Positions 36,554-43,358 of a DNA stretch of 64,000 nt are shown one piece after another. The DNA is from a virus. Each line of letters opens with the position of its first letter. The stretch's first letter is position 1. The position numbers and the translations under genes were made by a program. The notes under the pieces are model-generated. The model was given only the letters and a program-made list of their open reading frames with translations. It was not told where the DNA came from and did not search any database. The DNA is taken from IMG/VR virus record IMGVR_UViG_3300044716_000883, positions 115,382 to 179,381 of that record, one strand, 5' to 3'.

Positions 36554-37047
36554 TAATATCAAACAAATATTTTAATCATTCTGAATGTTTAACTATATTA
36601 GATTTTGTAAAATCCAACCAACAAAAATGGAAATTATTTAATAGAGAATATGAATCCCATGCTATAGATTATTCACTTGAAACAATGTGGTTATTTGAAA
36701 AGCTTAGTTCTTTTTTTGAAGAAAATATAAATTTAAAAATAAAAAAATTAAAACCACAAATACATTTTCATAAATTTAAAGAAGGTGATTGGTTTGGAAA
36801 ACATAATGACGCCCGAGATAATAGAGTATATGCTGTCGGTGTTTTATTAAATGACAATTTTGATGGAGGAGATTTTAAATTTTATAACCCAACAGAACAA
36901 ACACTAAATAAAATAGTAGGAAATACTTACTTGTTTGATGTTAGAATTGAACATGAAATAACACCTATTATAAAAGGAGAAAGATATTCATTATTGTGGT
37001 TTTTACAAAACGAACATATCAAATTTCAAACAAATAAATTAATATAA
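36550..37047 (+). CDS. 2-oxoglutarate/Fe(II)-dependent oxygenase-like protein
   Basis: A 165-residue protein with a double-stranded beta-helix and a complete metal triad: H85-x-D87 (WFGKHNDARD) and distal H135 (IEHEITPI), followed by R145 (KGERYSLLW) for 2OG binding. GGDFKFYNP between them is typical of prolyl-hydroxylase-like P4Hc proteins. It probably hydroxylates a small molecule or protein side chain; the substrate is not evident. The ATG overlaps the sulfotransferase stop and its stop abuts the next gene. Confidence 0.8.
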   Translation: MIISNKYFNHSECLTILDFVKSNQQKWKLFNREYESHAIDYSLETMWLFEKLSSFFEENINLKIKKLKPQIHFHKFKEGDWFGKHNDARDNRVYAVGVLLNDNFDGGDFKFYNPTEQTLNKIVGNTYLFDVRIEHEITPIIKGERYSLLWFLQNEHIKFQTNKLI

Positions 37048-37664
37048 TGAAAGGTACAGAAGAACTTATAATAAGTAACAATGCAATAAAATTATCAACT
37101 GATGATGAATATAGTGCCGTTATGCACATTGCCGAAAAATCTATAATGAATAAACTTGCAGAAATTGTTACTAAAAATGGAGGTGATATACTAGAAATTG
37201 GATTTGGTATGAACCTATCTGCCGATGCTATACAATCAAATCCAAATGTAACGTCTCATACTATAATTGAAATCCATCCTATACAATACCAAAGAGCATT
37301 AGAATGGGCAAAATTGCAAAAAAAGAAAACTACAATTTTACTAGGAGATTGGATTGATTTACTTCCACTTTCTGATGTAAAATTCGATGGTATTTTACAT
37401 GATACACATTTAGACTCAAATATACATAAATTTTTAGACTATGTTGTAGATAATTGTAAAAAAAATACGATTGTTGGTTTTTTTGGATTTCCTAAATTTG
37501 ACTTACGTTTAAATGGAGTTAGATGTTCAATTGATAGTGAAATATATGAAACACTCCCTTATAAGGATAATATACATTTTAAACATAATCAATTTGAATT
37601 AAAATATACTATATTTGATGGAACACAATTTAAATCAGACAATAAAACAATATCTTTACTATAA
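37047..37664 (+). CDS. SAM methyltransferase, guanidinoacetate-methyltransferase-like
   Basis: A 205-residue protein. ILEIGFGMNLSADAI (motif I, residues 48-62), then TIIEIHPIQYQRALEWAK, WIDLLPLSDVKFDGILHDTH. This order (EIGFGM...IE.....Q...WA......DGILYDT) is characteristic of GAMT/RMT2-type N-methyltransferases. It may methylate an amino group of a small molecule or protein side chain. It starts right at the oxygenase stop. The substrate is not known. Confidence 0.75.
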   Translation: MKGTEELIISNNAIKLSTDDEYSAVMHIAEKSIMNKLAEIVTKNGGDILEIGFGMNLSADAIQSNPNVTSHTIIEIHPIQYQRALEWAKLQKKKTTILLGDWIDLLPLSDVKFDGILHDTHLDSNIHKFLDYVVDNCKKNTIVGFFGFPKFDLRLNGVRCSIDSEIYETLPYKDNIHFKHNQFELKYTIFDGTQFKSDNKTISLL

Positions 37665-37679
37665 GAAATCTGACTTAAA

Positions 37680-38117
37680 ATGATAAAATTCGAATTAGAT
37701 ATTAACGATTATAATTTAATTAAAGATTTAAATGTATTGCAATATAAGGATGATTTGCAATCCGATGATATAAAAAAATTAATAACATATTTTAATTCTG
37801 AATATACATGGGATAAGATGTTTAATTTTAATGATGTTACGGATAGAATTAAAAATGGCCATTTATTATTTATTTTATATTATGAAAATAAATCTATTGG
37901 ATATGTATTTTTCAAACCAATAACCAATTCCGAATTTTATCTTTATAATTTATATGTTACAAACAAAATATATCGTCCTTTCTATGCACCTCAGTGGTTT
38001 GTAAATAGATGTATAGGTTTATTACCAAAATCAATTTTAAAAATATTGTGTGAATGCGAAGACTGGCATGCATCAGCACAAAATGTGTTTATTTCAAACG
38101 GATTTATAAAAATTTAA
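37680..38117 (+). CDS. GNAT-type acetyltransferase-like protein
   Basis: A 145-residue protein. The pattern of beta strands with SIGYVFFKPI, FYLYNLYVTNKIYRPFYAP (the central V-region of GNATs) and ECEDWHASAQNVFISNGFIKI (the AxxxFxxxGF end) fits the N-acyltransferase fold. The acetyl-CoA loop Q/RxxGxG is not obvious, so it may be diverged or inactive. It is the last gene of the accessory island, 15 bases after the methyltransferase. Confidence 0.6.
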   Translation: MIKFELDINDYNLIKDLNVLQYKDDLQSDDIKKLITYFNSEYTWDKMFNFNDVTDRIKNGHLLFILYYENKSIGYVFFKPITNSEFYLYNLYVTNKIYRPFYAPQWFVNRCIGLLPKSILKILCECEDWHASAQNVFISNGFIKI

Positions 38118-38131
38118 TTATATAAAATAAA

Positions 38132-38142
38132 TTTGGTGGTCT
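38132..38142 (+). promoter_or_regulatory. TTTGGTGGTCT element, shared with 54297
   Basis: The 11-base string TTTGGTGGTCT is in a gap upstream of a junction box (38157) and a start codon. An identical string is upstream of the gp32 gene. It is a candidate -35-like or activator site. Confidence 0.4.
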
Positions 38143-38156
38143 CCATTCTCTTGTAT

Positions 38157-38165
38157 ATATTTATA
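38157..38165 (+). promoter_or_regulatory. ATATTTATA box upstream of 38186
   Basis: It follows the TTTGGTGGTCT element by 14 bases and precedes ATG 38186 by 20 bases. With the upstream element it is the best-formed promoter candidate of the set. Confidence 0.5.
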
Positions 38166-38185
38166 TCAAACAAATAAAATTTATT

Positions 38186-38422
38186 ATGACAGTATTAGTA
38201 ATCCTAATCATCGTTGCCGTAGCGGTATTCGTTGCTATGAAAACCGGTAAGGTTAAAGATGCAAACAACAACAACATTCCTGACGCTATTGAAAAGCCAC
38301 TTGAAGAAGTAAAAGAAGTAGTTAAAGCAACTGTTGCAAAAGTAAAAGCTACTAAAGCACCACAAGCTCCTAAAGCAACAAAAAAACCAGTAGCAAAAAC
38401 TAGTGCTAAAAAGCAAAAGTAA
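38186..38422 (+). CDS. Small membrane-anchored Lys/Ala-rich protein
   Basis: A 78-residue protein. Residues ~3-17 form a strong hydrophobic segment (VLVILIIVAVAVFVAM). KDANNNNIPDAIE (a Ca-binding-like D-x-N-x-N pattern) follows, and then a Lys/Ala/Pro tail (KATKAPQAPKATKKPVAKT) like a histone-tail or DNA-binding tail. It could tether DNA or another factor at the membrane. The stop overlaps the next ATG (TAATG). Confidence 0.7.
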   Translation: MTVLVILIIVAVAVFVAMKTGKVKDANNNNIPDAIEKPLEEVKEVVKATVAKVKATKAPQAPKATKKPVAKTSAKKQK

Positions 38423-38655
38423 TGCTAAAACTAGCAGAAATAGCTAAGGCATGGATAGCAGCAGCTAATCCAACACCTGGGCAAAAAATTATAGCAGAGC
38501 ATAGGGCGAGTGTTTGTGACACTTGCCCAAGCAAAGCTTATAATAAAATAATGGATTTCTATTTTTGCAGTGAATGTGGATGTCCACTAAACAAAAAAAT
38601 TTTCAGTCCTGTTGAGGGACCTAAAGCTTGCCCGTTAGCTAAATGGGAAAAATAA
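38422..38655 (+). CDS. Small zinc-ribbon-like protein (paralogue of 33915-34202)
   Basis: A 77-residue protein. It begins LKLAEIAKAWIAAANPTPGQKIIAEHR, then has CDTC, YFCSECGCPLNKK and ACPLAKWEK. The arrangement matches the gene at 33915 residue by residue at the cysteines and at PxPxQ and PLxKWE. Two zinc-binding sites are likely. The function is unknown. Its ATG overlaps the stop of a small membrane protein gene. Confidence 0.75.
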   Translation: MLKLAEIAKAWIAAANPTPGQKIIAEHRASVCDTCPSKAYNKIMDFYFCSECGCPLNKKIFSPVEGPKACPLAKWEK

Positions 38656-38659
38656 CGTT

Positions 38660-38929
38660 ATGGCACAATTAACACCAGAAGAATTACAATCAGTTAAAGA
38701 CTTACAGTCTAAGTACAATCAAACCATATTTGAAATCGGTGCGTCTGAAGCGCAAATGATCGCATTTCAACAGGGCATTGAGAAATTACAAAAAGCTAAA
38801 GAAGGCTTAATATCTGATCTATCAACAATTGAACAGAAAGAATCGGAACTAATTAAATCTTTGCAAGAAAAGTACGAACAAGGCAGTATAGATCTAGAAA
38901 CAGGAAAAATAACATTGGATCAACAATAA
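38660..38929 (+). CDS. Coiled-coil protein upstream of the tail sheath gene
   Basis: An 89-residue protein, nearly all predicted helix with heptad-like spacing (LQSVKDLQSKYNQTIFEIG, EKLQKAKEGLISDL, ESELIKSLQEKYEQG). It probably dimerises. It may be a tail-assembly chaperone or a virion scaffolding partner. It precedes the sheath gene by about 75 bases. I do not recognise the family. Confidence 0.65.
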   Translation: MAQLTPEELQSVKDLQSKYNQTIFEIGASEAQMIAFQQGIEKLQKAKEGLISDLSTIEQKESELIKSLQEKYEQGSIDLETGKITLDQQ

Positions 38930-38953
38930 CCTGCGGTTTATAGCTGTTTTTGG

Positions 38954-38962
38954 ATATTTATT
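38954..38962 (+). promoter_or_regulatory. ATATTTATT box upstream of the tail sheath gene
   Basis: It lies 42 bases before ATG 39005, a normal leader length. A weak AACC/GGTT hairpin precedes it but is too short to call a terminator. Confidence 0.45.
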
Positions 38963-39004
38963 ATTAGGTCAATCCTATTAAATTTTCAAAAACAATTATA
39001 AAAA

Positions 39005-41173
39005 ATGGGCGAAAAAATTTTATCTCCTGGCGTATTCCAAAATGAATCTGACCAATCGTTAGTTCAAAGAGGTATCCAAGGTACAGCAACTGCTATCGTT
39101 GGTCCAACCGTGTTGGGTCAACCATTAGTTCCTACCTATGTTACTTCATACACTGAATTCCAACAAAAATTCGGAGAAACATTTAAGAGTGGTAGTTACT
39201 ACTACGAATATTTTACATCATTAGCTGCTAGAGATTTCTTTAGCAACGGTGGTCAAACATTATTAGTTACTAGAGTTATTAGTGGTAGCAATAATGTAAA
39301 TACTTATGCACAAGCAGATGTACCAAACTCTTTAACAGCAACTGCTGGTACTGTATCTTCTGCTTCATTTGTATTAAATTCATTTGATACCGGTAGTACT
39401 CCATATATGGCACTTGGTATTCCTAATGAAAATACTTATCTTATAAATGTAAACCAAAATACATCCTGGCTGCCAGCAGGATCAACATATGCTGATACAG
39501 TTTCAGAAATACTTCATGTTTTTGTTGGGGCAAGCCCAACCATTGATCAGGTAGGTAACTATATTACAGCCTCTCTTAATGCAAGTGCTAGTCTCTTTAG
39601 AAATAAGTTTACAGCATCTTTTGATACTGCTACTGATACTTTAACTTTTACCACAGTTGTTACAGCTAACCAAAATAGTGTTCCTAACAACAATTGGTTT
39701 GTAAGCCGTTCATTGTATGGCCCTAGTATTACACTTAAAAGCCCTAATAGTACTGGACAGTTTTTTGATAATGGTGCTGATGGTACTGTAAATAATACAT
39801 TTACTCTTGAAACTATAGCTTGGGGTAACCAAATGAACAATACATCAAGTATATCAGCTGGTGCTCTAGCAAGTGGTAGTGCAGCTAACGTTCGTTGGGA
39901 AGTTACAAATGTAAACACAGGAAGCGGTACATTTAACTTAGCAATTCGTGCAGGTAATGATAATACTGCTCAACCTAACTATCTAGAAACATATACTAAC
40001 TTATCATTAGATCCAGCTTTACCTAACTATATCTCTCGTGTAATTGGTGACAATAAGCCAGTTTACAAAGTGGATGGTGATGGTGTTCCATTTATTGATT
40101 ACACTGGTTCTTATGCTAATGCTTCTCCATATGTTCGTGTTAAGTCTGTAGATTACCCACAAATTGATTCAATTGATAATAATGGTAATTATAAGTCTGC
40201 TTCTTTAGCATCTAGCTTACCACTATTAGGTAGTGGTTCAAAGGGTGGTTCATTTGCTGGTGGTGTTGCTGCAACAAACGCACCTCAATTAATGAACGAA
40301 GCAATTACATCTACAAACGTACAAGGATTCTTTTCTAATGATTACATCAATGCATTCAATTTATTAACAAATAAAGATGAATACCAATTTAATGTATTAT
40401 TAGCACCAGGTATTACTTTAGATAATAGTGCTGCTGCTTACATGATCGCTACTTGTGAAGGTAGAGGTGATGCTATTGCAATGGTAGATTGTAAAACATA
40501 TGGTTCAACTGTAACAGGTGCTACACAAGCAGCTGCTGGTCAATCTAGCAACTACGCTGCTGCTTATTGGCCTTGGGTTCAATTACGCTCAACTGGATTA
40601 GGCAAAGCAGTATGGGCCCCAGCTTCAACTATAATGGGTGGTGTTTTAGCATTCAACGACCAAGTTGGTGCTGAATGGTTCGCTCCAGCAGGTTTAAACA
40701 GAGGTGGTGTTAATGCATTAAAAGCTGAAAGAAAATTATCTCAAGCAGATCGTGATGCCTTATATGAAGGTAATGTTAACCCATTAGCTACATTCCCTGG
40801 AAATGGTGTTGTAGTATTTGGTCAAAAGACATTACAGAAGAAAGCTACAGCTTTAGATAGAGTAAACGTTCGTCGTTTATTGATTAGATTAAAAGATTTC
40901 ATCGGTGATGTTGCAAACAACTTAGTATTCGAACAAAATACAACAATAACTCGTAATAGATTCTTATCTCAAGTAAACCCTTATTTAGATTCAGTAGTAC
41001 AACAACAAGGTTTATATGCTTACCAAGTGGTGATGGATGATTCAAACAACACACCTGATGTAATCGATAGAAACCAATTAGTAGGTCAGATTTATATCCA
41101 ACCAACTAAGACAGCTGAATTTATCATATTAAATTTCAACGTATTACCAACTGGCGCTACATTCCCTGCATAA
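39005..41173 (+). CDS. 18: Contractile tail sheath protein, gp18-like
   Basis: A 722-residue protein. The N-terminus LSPGVFQNESDQSLVQRGIQGTATAIVGPTVLGQPLVP is the classical sheath start (LSPGVYxxExD...). The central part is variable and beta-rich. The C-terminal ~300 residues hold the conserved sheath core: WAPAS, LNRGG, KAERKLSQADRDALYEGNVNPLATFPG, VVVFGQKTL, DRVNVRRLL and FIILNFNVLPTG. In the T4 family this forms the contracting outer tail. It is followed by the tube gene, as in T4. Length is near T4 gp18 (659) but with inserts. Confidence 0.93.
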   Translation: MGEKILSPGVFQNESDQSLVQRGIQGTATAIVGPTVLGQPLVPTYVTSYTEFQQKFGETFKSGSYYYEYFTSLAARDFFSNGGQTLLVTRVISGSNNVNTYAQADVPNSLTATAGTVSSASFVLNSFDTGSTPYMALGIPNENTYLINVNQNTSWLPAGSTYADTVSEILHVFVGASPTIDQVGNYITASLNASASLFRNKFTASFDTATDTLTFTTVVTANQNSVPNNNWFVSRSLYGPSITLKSPNSTGQFFDNGADGTVNNTFTLETIAWGNQMNNTSSISAGALASGSAANVRWEVTNVNTGSGTFNLAIRAGNDNTAQPNYLETYTNLSLDPALPNYISRVIGDNKPVYKVDGDGVPFIDYTGSYANASPYVRVKSVDYPQIDSIDNNGNYKSASLASSLPLLGSGSKGGSFAGGVAATNAPQLMNEAITSTNVQGFFSNDYINAFNLLTNKDEYQFNVLLAPGITLDNSAAAYMIATCEGRGDAIAMVDCKTYGSTVTGATQAAAGQSSNYAAAYWPWVQLRSTGLGKAVWAPASTIMGGVLAFNDQVGAEWFAPAGLNRGGVNALKAERKLSQADRDALYEGNVNPLATFPGNGVVVFGQKTLQKKATALDRVNVRRLLIRLKDFIGDVANNLVFEQNTTITRNRFLSQVNPYLDSVVQQQGLYAYQVVMDDSNNTPDVIDRNQLVGQIYIQPTKTAEFIILNFNVLPTGATFPA

Positions 41174-41189
41174 GGGGGTGTAGTTGCTA

Positions 41190-41198
41190 ATATTTATT
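41190..41198 (+). promoter_or_regulatory. ATATTTATT box before the tube gene
   Basis: It lies in the 50-base gap between the sheath and tube genes, 25 bases before ATG 41224. It may give the tube gene its own high-level transcript. Confidence 0.4.
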
Positions 41199-41223
41199 AA
41201 TAGCAATATAAACACAACATAAA

Positions 41224-41709
41224 ATGGCTGTATTATCACCAAACGAAATAATGTTCACAGCGTTTGAACCTAAAGTTCAGAATCGTTTTATCATGTACAT
41301 CGATGGTATTCCTGCGTACTTGATTAAAAAGGCATCTGCTCCTGGATTTGAAGCTGGTGAAATTATTTTAGATCATATCAACGTTTACCGTAAAGTTAAA
41401 GGTAAAGTTCGTTGGAATGACATGACTTTAGAATTATATGATCCTGTAACTCCATCAGGTGCACAATCAGTAATGGAATGGGCTCGTTTAGCACACGAAT
41501 CAGTAACAGGCCGCGATGGTTACTCAGATTTCTACAAAAAGAGCATCACATTAGACATCTTAGGTCCAGTAGGTGATGTAGTAGGTGAGTGGATTATCAA
41601 CGGTGCTTACGTTAAAACTGCAACTTTCGGTGAATACGATTGGAGCGCAGACGCAGCAGTTAGCTTATCAGTAGTGATAGCTATGGATTATTGCGTATTG
41701 AACTTCTAA
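41224..41709 (+). CDS. 19: Tail tube protein, gp19-like
   Basis: A 161-residue protein, close to T4 gp19 (163). The segments FEPKVQNRFIMYIDGIPAYLIKKASAPGFE, VYRKVKGKVRWNDMTLELYDPV, GYSDFYKKSITLDILGPVG and WIINGAYVKTATFGEYDWS are those of the T4-type/Hcp-like tube subunit. It stacks as hexamers inside the sheath. A strong terminator follows, consistent with the need for high and separate expression. Confidence 0.93.
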   Translation: MAVLSPNEIMFTAFEPKVQNRFIMYIDGIPAYLIKKASAPGFEAGEIILDHINVYRKVKGKVRWNDMTLELYDPVTPSGAQSVMEWARLAHESVTGRDGYSDFYKKSITLDILGPVGDVVGEWIINGAYVKTATFGEYDWSADAAVSLSVVIAMDYCVLNF

Positions 41710-41734
41710 TTATATTTCAATATCTTTTTATATA

Positions 41735-41766
41735 AGGCGTCTGCTTTTAGCAGACGTCTTTTTTTG
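41735..41766 (+). terminator. Rho-independent terminator after the tube gene
   Basis: The 11-base stem AGGCGTCTGCT / AGCAGACGTCT (one G.U pair) with a TTT loop is followed by a run of T (TTTTTTG). It sits 26 bases after the tube gene stop and is the clearest terminator in the window. Confidence 0.9.
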
Positions 41767-41770
41767 TTTT

Positions 41771-41779
41771 ATATTTATA
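41771..41779 (+). promoter_or_regulatory. ATATTTATA box directly after the terminator, 3 bases from ATG
   Basis: It lies between the terminator and ATG 41783. Because the terminator ends transcription, a promoter is needed here, and this box is the only candidate. The 3-base spacing implies a leaderless or nearly leaderless message. Confidence 0.5.
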
Positions 41780-41782
41780 TCC

Positions 41783-42277
41783 ATGGAATTATTAAAGTCG
41801 TTTGATAAAACAAAACTAGATTTAGAAAATCCTTCACCATCGGGTTTTAATAGACTTGATACTATTACTGATTACAACGCTAATAGCACAGGTACCCCAA
41901 CTAGTAAAGCAAATCCTGGTGCACCATCTCGTTTCTTTCAAAAATTTGTTCCACAAGAAACATATTTACAATACGTTAAGAATTTATCTGGCAAAAGTAA
42001 TTTATTAAATTTAAGTGGCCTTAATAGTAGTATTGATCTTTCTACCAACACTAACTATACAATATTTGACGCTACTGACCTTGACATTGAAAAACCAGGA
42101 GTTAATGGTGGTATTCCATACAAACAAGAAAAAGACCCAACAGTATACCCAGTAACAGCACAAAGAGTAACACCATCAAGGGGGGCATTCCCAGTACAGG
42201 GAGAGGGTGCTAAAAAATATACCCAACCTTTTTCCCCAACTAAAACATACTCAGAGTTTATAAAGAAGTTTATTTAA
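41783..42277 (+). CDS. Virion/tail assembly protein, unknown
   Basis: A 164-residue protein, low in hydrophobic core, rich in Pro, Asn, Ser and Thr (ENPSPSGFNRLDTITDYNANSTGTPTSK, PYKQEKDPTVYPVTAQRVTPSRG). It is probably extended or disordered, like the protein at 45623, which is also Pro/Asn-rich and in the same operon. It could be a baseplate or tail accessory. It starts a new transcription unit after the terminator. Confidence 0.55.
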   Translation: MELLKSFDKTKLDLENPSPSGFNRLDTITDYNANSTGTPTSKANPGAPSRFFQKFVPQETYLQYVKNLSGKSNLLNLSGLNSSIDLSTNTNYTIFDATDLDIEKPGVNGGIPYKQEKDPTVYPVTAQRVTPSRGAFPVQGEGAKKYTQPFSPTKTYSEFIKKFI

Positions 42278-42308
42278 TACTTACTTGGTAAATGCCTTTT
42301 TTCTTCGT

Positions 42309-42317
42309 ATATTTATA
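42309..42317 (+). promoter_or_regulatory. ATATTTATA box before gene 26
   Basis: It lies 23 bases upstream of ATG 42341. The gap also contains a T-run (CCTTTTTTC) without a convincing stem. Confidence 0.4.
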
Positions 42318-42340
42318 TATATAATAAATAAAATAAGTTT

Positions 42341-43084
42341 ATGGCTGAATTAAAAATTCCAACAGAAATCGTTTCGTTACCCTCAAAAGGTTTATTGTAC
42401 CCCGAGACATCCCCACTATCTAAAGGCGAAGTTGAGATGAAATATATGACGGCAAAAGAAGAAGATATTCTTACCAATACCAACTTTATTCGTCAAGGTA
42501 CCGTTATTGATAAATTATTACAAGCACTAATTGTAACACCAATTGATTACAATGAATTACTAATTGGTGATAAAAATGCAATATTAGTTGCTGCTCGTGT
42601 TTTAGGTTATGGTAAAGATTATTCTTTTACATACAATAGTAAAGAAGTATCTGTTGATTTATCTACATTAGAAGATAAAGTAGTTGACGAATCACTATTT
42701 ACCCGTGGCTCAAATGAATTTAATTTCACATTACCACACTCAGGTAACAACGTTACATTTAAATTATTAACACACGGTGACGAACAAAAAATCGAAGCTG
42801 AGATTAAAGGTTTATTAAAAGCAAACCCAAATGTGTCTACAGATGTTACTACACGTTTAAAACATATGATCACTTCAATTGAAGGTAAACGTGATCAAAA
42901 AGATATCCGTGATTTTGTTGATAATTACTTAATTGCTAAAGACGCTAGAGCATTACGTGAGTATTACGCTAAAATCCAACCAGATATTAATTTGCTATAT
43001 AAACCAGAAGATGGTAATTATACAGGGGAGGGTATAGCTATTCCGATTTCACTTAACTTTTTTTGGCCTGACTCAGGACTATAG
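42341..43084 (+). CDS. 26: Baseplate hub assembly protein, gp26-like
   Basis: A 247-residue protein. The opening IPTEIVSLPSKGLLYPETSPLSKGEVEMKYMTAKEEDILTN and the closing IPISLNFFWPDSGL are the landmarks of the gp26-type proteins of T4-like phages as I know them. In T4, gp26 helps build the baseplate hub and gene 51 comes next. Here the gp51-like reading frame overlaps the 3' end and lacks a start codon. A run of seven T at 43058-43064 lies just before the gene 26 stop, and a frameshift there would fuse the two. Confidence 0.75.
   Translation: MAELKIPTEIVSLPSKGLLYPETSPLSKGEVEMKYMTAKEEDILTNTNFIRQGTVIDKLLQALIVTPIDYNELLIGDKNAILVAARVLGYGKDYSFTYNSKEVSVDLSTLEDKVVDESLFTRGSNEFNFTLPHSGNNVTFKLLTHGDEQKIEAEIKGLLKANPNVSTDVTTRLKHMITSIEGKRDQKDIRDFVDNYLIAKDARALREYYAKIQPDINLLYKPEDGNYTGEGIAIPISLNFFWPDSGL
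43058..43064 (+). other. T7 slippery site for a probable +1/-2 frameshift between genes 26 and 51
   Basis: The 26 frame reads AAC TTT TTT TGG CCT GAC TCA GGA CTA TAG. One base forward (or two back) on the T run moves translation into the frame 0 ORF that reads GGC CTG ACT CAG GAC TAT AGA. That frame has no ATG, GTG or TTG between its preceding stop (43035) and the conserved residues. Confidence 0.6.
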
Positions 43085-43337
43085 ATTAGTATTATTTAAT
43101 CAAATCCACGAAATTGTATTTCACGGAAATGGTGGTTACGATTGGGACACTGTTTATAATATGCCTATTTGGTTACGTTTATTTACGTACAATAAAATGA
43201 AAGAACATTATGCTAAACAGAATGAGGAAAACGAAAAAATAAATAATCAATTACAAAATAAAGTTGCAAATATTGCAAAACCAAACATAAATCAACCACC
43301 CCCACCAACATACAAAGTAAAGGCGCCTAAGAAATAG
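43065..43337 (+). CDS. 51: gp51-like baseplate hub assembly protein, translated as frameshift extension of gp26
   Basis: The frame is open from 43038 to TAG 43337 but has no standard start codon. From the shift point it reads GLTQDYRLVLFNQIHEIVFHG, GGYDWDTVYNMPIWLRLFTY, a charged helix and a Pro-rich tail. HEIVFHGNGGYDWDTVYNMP plus IWLRLFTYNKM is what I recognise in gp51-type proteins, and 26 then 51 is the T4 gene order. The stop codon lies inside a terminator stem. A fusion made by ribosomal frameshifting is the simplest reading; an ATT or similar start is the alternative. The feature start is the first codon after the shift. Confidence 0.6.
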   Translation, partial: GLTQDYRLVLFNQIHEIVFHGNGGYDWDTVYNMPIWLRLFTYNKMKEHYAKQNEENEKINNQLQNKVANIAKPNINQPPPPTYKVKAPKK

Positions 43338-43345
43338 GCGCTTTT
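43323..43345 (+). terminator. Terminator overlapping the gp51-like stop codon
   Basis: The stem GCGCCTA / TAGGCGC with loop AGAAA is followed by TTTT. The stop codon TAG is in the right arm. A junction box (43347) follows at once. Confidence 0.7.
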
Positions 43346-43346
43346 A

Positions 43347-43355
43347 ATATTTATA
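43347..43355 (+). promoter_or_regulatory. ATATTTATA box after the terminator, 3 bases from ATG
   Basis: It has the same arrangement as at 41771: terminator, box, TCC/CC, ATG. The repetition of this layout supports a promoter with a leaderless message for the tape measure gene. Confidence 0.5.
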
Positions 43356-43358
43356 TCC

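Noticed and set aside
38930-38960. Terminator AACC-TGC-GGTT followed by TTTTT
   Set aside because: The stem is only four to five base pairs and the T-run is offset; too weak to call.
39559-39918. 119-residue antisense open frame opposite the sheath gene
   Set aside because: The sheath frame is clear; this is a shadow.
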